From Opitutales bacterium UBA7389 (GTDB taxonomy: Bacteria; Verrucomicrobiota; Verrucomicrobiia; Opitutales; Opitutaceae): a stretch of DNA of 6,457 bases. Position numbers and translations under genes: made by a program. The stretch is taken from positions 1 through 6,457 of the forward strand of contig DKNL01000036.1 of assembly GCA_002474325.1 (NCBI GenBank), written 5' to 3'. Positions 1 to 4,395 of this stretch are shown here, piece after piece (position 1 is the first letter of the stretch; each line of letters starts with the position of its first letter). The notes below the pieces were generated by a model that ran no database searches, was not told the origin of the DNA, and was given only the letters and a program-made list of their open reading frames with translations.

Positions 1-345
1 CGCGTTTGCGATACGATCTGCACCAACTTCGAGAGGGTTTCTTGTCTTAATCTTAAGCTTAGTTTTAACCCCGGCCTCCAAAAAAAGAGGCTCTGTATTG
101 AAATAATCTCGACAAGCTACACGAAGGGTGTGTGTCTCCTCCGGTACAACGCAACTGATACCGATACGGCCAATCGAACCCGAATCGAACCCCTTTTCTC
201 TTAGAGCGGAAACCAGGAACAGCCCCATCTCGTCGCTGGAAACCCGGTGGGAAGACTCCTTACGCAGCTGCATTAGCAACTTTCCCGAATCTCCGTAGAC
301 AGCTCCATGCAATTGGGAATTCCCAACGTCGATACACAAATTCAT
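1..345 (-). CDS. coaX: Type III pantothenate kinase CoaX, N-terminal part (runs off left edge)
   Basis: This is the N-terminal 115 codons of a type III pantothenate kinase, the cytoplasmic enzyme that phosphorylates pantothenate with ATP in the first step of coenzyme A synthesis. I translated it by hand from the minus strand. It starts MNLCIDVGNSQLHG, which carries the D-x-G-N-S phosphate-binding motif of the acetate kinase/Hsp70-like fold (D6, G8, N9, S10). A VVP segment follows near residue 71, and it ends NPLEVGADRIANA (about 103-115), the CoaX family signature just before the central catalytic region. The family is usually about 240-260 residues, so roughly half is missing beyond the window edge. 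The start is the ATG at 345-343. A G-rich stretch (GGGGGA) about 8 bases upstream, inside the end of panC, can serve as ribosome binding site. The gene lies 4 bp after the panC stop, so it is the third gene of a CoA operon. No frameshift is seen. Confidence 0.93.
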   Translation of the reverse strand, partial: MNLCIDVGNSQLHGAVYGDSGKLLMQLRKESSHRVSSDEMGLFLVSALREKGFDSGSIGRIGISCVVPEETHTLRVACRDYFNTEPLFLEAGVKTKLKIKTRNPLEVGADRIANA

Positions 346-349
346 CGAT

Positions 350-1135
350 TCATCCCCCAACTTTTCTCAGGCTCCGCAAAGTGAAATTATCGATTAGGCG
401 AACTCCTTCTAATCGAATCGCCCCGTATCGTCGACCATCCTTGTCCTCTACATATTCAACATCGAACCCCGCTTTTTCCAGCTCGCGTATCGCTTCCTCG
501 GGGTCTGCGGCCGTATTCAGTATTTGAGGAAACTTAGACGATAAAGCCCGAGCGTGATGCGATAGTCTACGGTTTCGGGAACTCAACGCTAAACCATCAT
601 TAGCTCGAACAGTTTCGCAGGCGACGATTTCCACGGAGAGAAAAAACGCCCGAACCATTCCTTTCACTAATCTAAGTTGCTGATAGTCTTTTTCTCCGAA
701 GTAGGCTCGATCCGGACCCAAGACATTCAATAGCTTTAATACCACCGTGAGGACTCCATCAAAGTGGCCAGGCCGCTCAGCCCCCTCCATTGGTTTGGAT
801 TCAGACGTTTCTTTGACGACGTACGTGAAATTATCTGGATACATCGTCTCGTAGTGCGGAGCGAAGACGGCATCGATACCCAAGTCTTGAAGGAGGGCCA
901 GGTCCTGTTCGAAATTCGCAGGATAGGATTCGAAATCCGCCGCGCTGTTGAACTGGTTGCGGTTAAGAAAGATACTAGCAACCGTAACATCATTCTCCGC
1001 AAGCGATCGCCGAATCAACGAGCAATGCCCTTCATGCAAGCCGCCCATTGTCGGCACGAATCCGACCGTTTTACCGTTAAACGCGCCATCCCGAAGGGAC
1101 GACCATTCTTGGATTTCACGAAATACTGGGATCAT
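350..1135 (-). CDS. panC: Pantothenate synthetase (pantoate-beta-alanine ligase)
   Basis: This encodes PanC, the cytoplasmic ATP-dependent ligase joining pantoate to beta-alanine through a pantoyl-adenylate intermediate. The 261-residue product has the nucleotidyltransferase signature PTMGGLHEGH at 28-37 (H34 and H37 form the HxGH ATP site), the pantoate/beta-alanine pocket FLNRNQF at 56-62, FGEKDYQQ at 146-153, and DGLALSSRNRRLS at 180-192 with the KMSKS-like serine/arginine loop. The C-terminal dimerisation domain is recognisable from VEYVED to RLIDN (227-250). The protein is slightly shorter than the usual ~280 residues, and the family's common FVNPTQF is FLNRNQF here, with Pro replaced by Arg while the Asn and Gln are kept. 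The ATG at 1135 overlaps the panB stop as ATGA and is preceded by AAGGAGAG, so translation is probably coupled to panB. coaX follows after 4 bp. Confidence 0.96.
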   Translation of the reverse strand: MIPVFREIQEWSSLRDGAFNGKTVGFVPTMGGLHEGHCSLIRRSLAENDVTVASIFLNRNQFNSAADFESYPANFEQDLALLQDLGIDAVFAPHYETMYPDNFTYVVKETSESKPMEGAERPGHFDGVLTVVLKLLNVLGPDRAYFGEKDYQQLRLVKGMVRAFFLSVEIVACETVRANDGLALSSRNRRLSHHARALSSKFPQILNTAADPEEAIRELEKAGFDVEYVEDKDGRRYGAIRLEGVRLIDNFTLRSLRKVGG

Positions 1136-1923
1136 GGACGAAACTCTCCTTCCCTCGGGTATTCACCTTCTCGCACATCCTCGCAATAGCCCTCTACCGC
1201 CCGGGCGATCATCTGATCTCCATCCATGTACCGACGGGCAAAAGGTGGCTGAAACTTCGAGTCCAGTCCCAATATATCGTTGATCACGAGCACCTGGCCC
1301 GAAGTAGAAGGACCGCTTCCAATACCGATGGTCGGGATTTCAAGGGCATCAGTAACTCGTTCCGCCACGGATGCTGGAATACATTCTAAAACTATGGAGA
1401 AACAACCGACTTCCTCCAGCTCTAGAGCTTCTTCAAGCAAGGTCTGGGCGGCTCGCCCATCTTTGGCCTGCATTTTGAATCCGCCAAATTCATTCACCGA
1501 CTGAGGTGTCATTCCCAGATGACCCATGACCGGAACTCCTGTCTCAACGAGTCGAGTAATCAACTCCGTGTTGCCCTTGCAGCGTTCGACTTTCAATCCG
1601 TTCGCTCCCGCCCGCACTAGGGTTAAGACTGCTTGAATTGAGGCGTCTTCGCTTCCTCGGTAAGAAAGAAACGGCAAATCCGCTATAATGACCTTGTCAG
1701 TTGAACCTCTGCGAACCGCGGCCGTATGACCTGCCATCATTTCCACCGTCGCATGGATAGTGCTGTCAAATCCATGGACTACCATGGCGCAGGAATCGCC
1801 AACCAAAAGGGCGTCCACGCTCGTGTCGTTCAATATCTTGGCGGTAGCCGCATCATAACAGGTCGCCATGGTGATTGGCGCCCCTGCCGCTTTCCGACGT
1901 AGGAATTCTGGTATCGTTTTCAT
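1132..1923 (-). CDS. panB: 3-methyl-2-oxobutanoate hydroxymethyltransferase (ketopantoate hydroxymethyltransferase)
   Basis: This encodes PanB, which transfers a hydroxymethyl group from 5,10-methylene-tetrahydrofolate to 2-oxoisovalerate to make ketopantoate, the first step of pantothenate synthesis. From the ATG at 1923 the product is 263 residues, matching the E. coli enzyme (264). Family motifs, numbered from this start, are VGDS at 41-44 (Mg2+-binding D43), HTAAVRRG at 66-73, ADLPF at 81-85 (D82), KVE at 111-113, GHLGMTPQSVN at 134-144, LEC at 179-181 (catalytic-region E180) and IGIGSG near 199-204. The reading frame is open upstream to an ATG at 2052, but those 43 extra residues have no family counterpart and the homologous N terminus (MKTIPEFLRRK) begins at 1923, so I chose the shorter start. 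An AGGA lies 12 bases upstream of it. This is the first gene of the panB-panC-coaX transcript; its TGA overlaps the panC ATG. Confidence 0.95.
   Translation of the reverse strand: MKTIPEFLRRKAAGAPITMATCYDAATAKILNDTSVDALLVGDSCAMVVHGFDSTIHATVEMMAGHTAAVRRGSTDKVIIADLPFLSYRGSEDASIQAVLTLVRAGANGLKVERCKGNTELITRLVETGVPVMGHLGMTPQSVNEFGGFKMQAKDGRAAQTLLEEALELEEVGCFSIVLECIPASVAERVTDALEIPTIGIGSGPSTSGQVLVINDILGLDSKFQPPFARRYMDGDQMIARAVEGYCEDVREGEYPREGEFRP
1144..1151 (-). promoter_or_regulatory. Ribosome binding site of panC inside panB
   Basis: On the minus strand AAGGAGAG lies in the last codons of panB, with 10 bases between its AGGAG core and the panC ATG at 1135. It is the best Shine-Dalgarno match in front of any gene in the window. 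Together with the ATGA overlap of the panB stop and panC start it supports coupled translation and fixes the panC start. Confidence 0.7.
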
Positions 1924-2157
1924 TGCGGGTGCCCGTCCTAGGGATCGGGATCCTCGTGAATATTTGGTTTTAATGTAATGGTGGAGTTTTAGCCCGATCA
2001 CCTGGCAAGACCTTAATGTCGGGAGAGCTCGTTCATGATAATAAACAGTCAAATATCAACCTTTATTGGTCCCTTCCGCTCTAGGGCGGGCAAGCCCACC
2101 AGAATATTGGCGTTGAAAATCTGCTAGAGGGATCCGAATCTCTGCCTTGATTTTACT
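1924..2157. other. Divergent intergenic region between panB and the MurA-like gene
   Basis: These 234 bases separate two divergent starts and must hold promoters for both directions unless one is leaderless. I found no pair of boxes convincing enough to call. Toward panB (minus strand) an A+T-rich patch at about 2040-2070 contains TTGATA and TTGACT but no good -10 box at the right distance. Toward the MurA-like gene, TTGAAA at 2113-2118 is followed 17 bases later only by GAATCT (2136-2141). That gene has no Shine-Dalgarno sequence close to its ATG; AGAGGGA lies about 25-30 bases upstream. Two small dyads sit in the panB leader: GGATC-GG-GATCC at 1942-1953 and CGGG-TG-CCCG at 1926-1935. No RNA gene or small ORF with support is seen. 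Confidence 0.5.
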
Positions 2158-3450
2158 ATGGCAGATCTAATCGTACATGGCGGAAAGCCCCTTAGCGGAA
2201 GAATAGCTCCTTCTGGAAACAAGAATGCAGCGCTGCCTATCCTCTGCTCGAGCCTGCTCACCTCTGAACCCATCGAACTGAGCAACGTCCCGGCAATTAC
2301 CGATATTGAAAAGCTCGTCGCCTTTTTTCGGCAAATCGGTTCGCAAATCGACTGGAATCGCGAGGCCAAGACCATTCGGTTGGATCACTCCAACCTTACC
2401 GATTCCTTCGACTCGAACGACCTTCCTCAAGGGATGCGCTCCTCCGTACTGCTTTTCGCACCCCTTCTCTACCGCTTTAATCGCATAAACCTCGATTCCA
2501 ACCCCAAGGGTTGCGCCCTGGGAATTCGGGAACTCGACCCGCACCTCGAAATTCTAGAGCATCTAGGGGCGGATATCACCCACAATGGCGAATTGCAGAT
2601 TTCAACCAATGAAGGTTTCTCTGGAGCCGAGCATTGGGCTGACTATATGTCCGTCACTACCACGGAGACGTTCGTCATGGCCGCATCGATAGCTAAGGGT
2701 CAATCGACGCTGACCAATGCGGCTAGCGAACCCCATGTCCAGGACCTCTGCCACTTTCTGGAATCCATGGGAGCCAAAATCGAAGGAATCGGCACAAGCG
2801 TGTTAAGGGTTTCGGGCGTAGGCGCCTTGGGTGCCGCCAACGCCCGCATCTCATCAGACCATCATGAAATTGCCACCTTTCTCGCTCTTGGTGCCATCAC
2901 TGGTGGTAATGTGAAAGTGAGCGATTCCACGCCCCAGCACTTCGATTTGATCGAGAGGAGCTTCGCCAAGCTCGGCATCAAGATCCATCATGAAGGGGAT
3001 ACTGCAGTCTGTCCGGCCAATCAATCCTTTCGTATTCAACAACCTTATACGACAAATCTGCTTCCGAAAATCGAAGCGGCGCCCTGGCCTTCCTTTCCGG
3101 TAGACCTGCTTCCGCTGATGATAGCTCTGGCGACCAAAGCCGATGGCGTCATGCACTTCTGGAATAAAGTTTATGAAGGCGGCTTTTCCTGGCTTCCAGA
3201 ACTAACCAAGTTCGGAGCCCACGCGGTCATGAGCGACCCTCACCGGATTATCATTTTCGGCAATCGCCCTTTGCGCCCGGCATCCGTTGAACCGCCTTAT
3301 ATCATTCGAGCCGCTGTAGCTTTATACATGATGGCCGCCAGCATTGAAGGTAAAAGCATCGTCCGCAAAGCCGATCCGATTCGCCGAGCCCATCCCTACT
3401 TTGCGGAAAACCTCCGCAAAATCGGTGCCGATATCGAATGGGCCGAGTAG
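2158..3450 (+). CDS. MurA-like UDP-N-acetylglucosamine 1-carboxyvinyltransferase (divergent member)
   Basis: This 430-residue protein belongs to the EPSP synthase/MurA superfamily of enolpyruvyl transferases. MurA moves enolpyruvate from PEP to UDP-GlcNAc in the cytoplasm, the first committed step of peptidoglycan synthesis. The length matches MurA (419 in E. coli). Aligning by eye from memory, it keeps K22-N23 in SGNKNAALP, R94 (E. coli R91), C119 in KGCALGIR (E. coli C115, the fosfomycin target), R124 (R120), D316 in FPVD (D305), R384 in IIRAAVAL (R371) and R410 (R397). It differs at three sites: SVTTTE (165-170) replaces SVGAT of the UDP site, YEGGF (339-343) replaces FENRF so the R331 equivalent is Gly, and RRAHPYF (409-415) replaces DRGYE. 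It is therefore either a lineage-specific MurA or a paralogue with another acceptor, and I leave the symbol blank. The start at 2158 gives the normal N terminus. No close Shine-Dalgarno is seen. The TIM-barrel gene follows after 82 bp on the same strand. Confidence 0.85.
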   Translation: MADLIVHGGKPLSGRIAPSGNKNAALPILCSSLLTSEPIELSNVPAITDIEKLVAFFRQIGSQIDWNREAKTIRLDHSNLTDSFDSNDLPQGMRSSVLLFAPLLYRFNRINLDSNPKGCALGIRELDPHLEILEHLGADITHNGELQISTNEGFSGAEHWADYMSVTTTETFVMAASIAKGQSTLTNAASEPHVQDLCHFLESMGAKIEGIGTSVLRVSGVGALGAANARISSDHHEIATFLALGAITGGNVKVSDSTPQHFDLIERSFAKLGIKIHHEGDTAVCPANQSFRIQQPYTTNLLPKIEAAPWPSFPVDLLPLMIALATKADGVMHFWNKVYEGGFSWLPELTKFGAHAVMSDPHRIIIFGNRPLRPASVEPPYIIRAAVALYMMAASIEGKSIVRKADPIRRAHPYFAENLRKIGADIEWAE

Positions 3451-3494
3451 AGCCTATGATCTTGGGAGGAGCATAATACGAAGCTTCATAGGTT
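3451..3494 (+). repeat. Upstream alternative hairpin with a strong orphan Shine-Dalgarno in its loop
   Basis: Just after the MurA-like stop codon, AGCCTATGA (3451-3459) can pair with TCATAGGTT (3486-3494), giving nine pairs including one G-U. The 26-base loop contains GGGAGGAG (3464-3471), a near-perfect ribosome binding sequence with no ATG, GTG or usable TTG within the normal 4-12 bases downstream. The right arm shares 3489-3494 with the left arm of the 13-bp inverted repeat that follows, so the two structures exclude each other. There is no U tract, so this is not a standard intrinsic terminator. A pairing of this size can arise by chance. Confidence 0.3.
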
Positions 3495-3545
3495 TTGACA
3501 TAGGCGCCCAACAGACCTGAAATGCGACCCGCATGTCAAAACCTA
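3489..3545 (+). repeat. Perfect 13-bp inverted repeat covering the start codon of the TIM-barrel gene
   Basis: TAGGTTTTGACAT (3489-3501) is the exact reverse complement of ATGTCAAAACCTA (3533-3545). The right arm is codons 1-4 plus one base of the downstream gene. Inside the loop a further five pairs are possible: GG (3503-3504) with CC (3528-3529) and CGC (3505-3507) with GCG (3524-3526), with A3527 bulged. The mRNA could thus form a long stem hiding the ATG at 3533. It could instead be a protein operator on DNA; the sequence does not decide between these. With equal base frequencies, a perfect 13-bp dyad with arms this close is expected less than 0.01 times in a window this size. Confidence 0.6.
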
Positions 3546-4378
3546 GACTCAATCTCTGCGCCGCAGAATGGTCTCTCTTGCGGCACCCGTCGGAATCGGA
3601 CGAGTGGCCGATGGACCGCAAAACGCAGGAAGCCAAAGACGCCGGATTTGTTGGATTCAGCGCAGGAGCAAATTCAACAACCATTGAGGCTTGCCAGAAG
3701 AGCGGCCTAACGCTCATCGGAATGGTTGATATTGGGAGTGCCGAGGAGGTCGAACCCAAGCTTGACCGGTTCCACAATTCCGGCTGTGTCCATGTCAATA
3801 TCCAGCTCTGCGACCACGACACCCCTATTCCAGAAGCCGTCGAGATAGCTCGAGCAGCCCTTCAATACGGAGAATCCTTAGGGCTCAAGCCAGCGATAGA
3901 ATGGCATCGCGATACGGCTACCGAAACGCCCGAGAAAGGTCTAGCATTGGTCGATGAATACAAACGCCGCTACGATAAGACTCTACGCGTTAATTTCGAC
4001 TATTCCCATCCGGCCATCGTCAAACACCTTAGACCGGATGATTTTTGGAGCCGCCTCTCGGGATACCGAGTCGATCTCTTCCAGTCCAGCGAACTTGTCC
4101 ACTTTCGCACATTTACGGGATCGCATTGTCAAACTCCTGTCACAAACGGGAGCGGAGACCTAGACCTAGACTTTATAGCCTGGCGAGATTACTTTCTACG
4201 CCCAGCCCTAGATACATGGTTAGCAGGGCCCCAACCTGGACAAAACCTCTGGGCTGTCGTGGAACTCGGCCCAAAGGGATCGGGCTACGCTCTCAACTGT
4301 TTTCCCAACATTTGGCACGACGCTGTCGTAGCCAGAAAAGAGATACAAGCAGTTTGGGATGAGCTCGTTGGTGAATAA
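3533..4378 (+). CDS. Xylose-isomerase-like TIM-barrel protein (sugar phosphate isomerase/epimerase superfamily), substrate unknown
   Basis: The 281-residue product looks like a member of the xylose isomerase-like/AP endonuclease family 2 TIM barrel. It has the expected alternation of strands and helices and plausible divalent-metal ligands at strand ends: E123 in EWHRDT, D156 and H159 in NFDYSHP, H190 or H198 in VHFRTFTGSH, and E244 in VVELGP. Proteins of this fold isomerise or epimerise sugars, act on inositol derivatives or hydrolyse other small molecules, and I cannot say which applies. There is no signal peptide, so it is probably cytoplasmic. An in-frame TGA at 3518-3520 forces initiation after that point, and the ATG at 3533 places the first strand (LNLCAAEWSL) correctly. 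No Shine-Dalgarno directly precedes it and the start lies in a strong potential hairpin. The next in-frame Met is residue 27, which would remove strand 1. The gene probably shares a transcript with the MurA-like gene and ends 9 bp from the convergent sulfatase. Confidence 0.75.
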   Translation: MSKPRLNLCAAEWSLLRHPSESDEWPMDRKTQEAKDAGFVGFSAGANSTTIEACQKSGLTLIGMVDIGSAEEVEPKLDRFHNSGCVHVNIQLCDHDTPIPEAVEIARAALQYGESLGLKPAIEWHRDTATETPEKGLALVDEYKRRYDKTLRVNFDYSHPAIVKHLRPDDFWSRLSGYRVDLFQSSELVHFRTFTGSHCQTPVTNGSGDLDLDFIAWRDYFLRPALDTWLAGPQPGQNLWAVVELGPKGSGYALNCFPNIWHDAVVARKEIQAVWDELVGE

Positions 4379-4395
4379 AATGCCTCGCTACCAAC
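4367..4395. repeat. Short inverted repeat spanning the convergent stop codons
   Basis: GTTGGT (4367-4372) pairs with ACCAAC (4390-4395), plus one G-U, around a 15-base loop that holds the TAA of the plus-strand gene and most of the TAG of the minus-strand sulfatase. It is placed where a bidirectional terminator would be expected, since only 9 bp separate the two stops. The stem is short and there is no T tract on either side, so function is doubtful. Confidence 0.2.

Noticed and set aside
764..1189. Open frame of 141 codons on the plus strand opposite panC.
   Set aside because: It lies wholly antisense to a well-conserved enzyme and over the panB/panC junction, has no recognisable motif, and has no independent support.
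1924..2052. Upstream extension of panB to an ATG at 2052, adding 43 residues.
   Set aside because: The added segment (MTVYYHERAL...) has no counterpart in PanB proteins. The ATG at 1923 gives 263 residues and a standard N terminus.
2084..2100. GC-rich hairpin GG-C-GGG-CAAG-CCC-A-CC as a terminator.
   Set aside because: Only three continuous pairs before a mismatch, no T tract, and located between two divergent starts where no transcript should end.
3454..3501. A minus-strand mini-gene starting at 3501 with the same ATGTCAAAACCT as the TIM-barrel gene, as if the gene start had been duplicated in inverted orientation.
   Set aside because: It runs only 15 codons, similarity to the real gene ends after the 13-bp arm, and no good ribosome site precedes it. 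A plain inverted repeat explains it.
3522..3710. ATG at 3522 as an alternative start before the TIM-barrel gene.
   Set aside because: It is 11 bases upstream and therefore in a different frame, giving a 62-codon product without family features.
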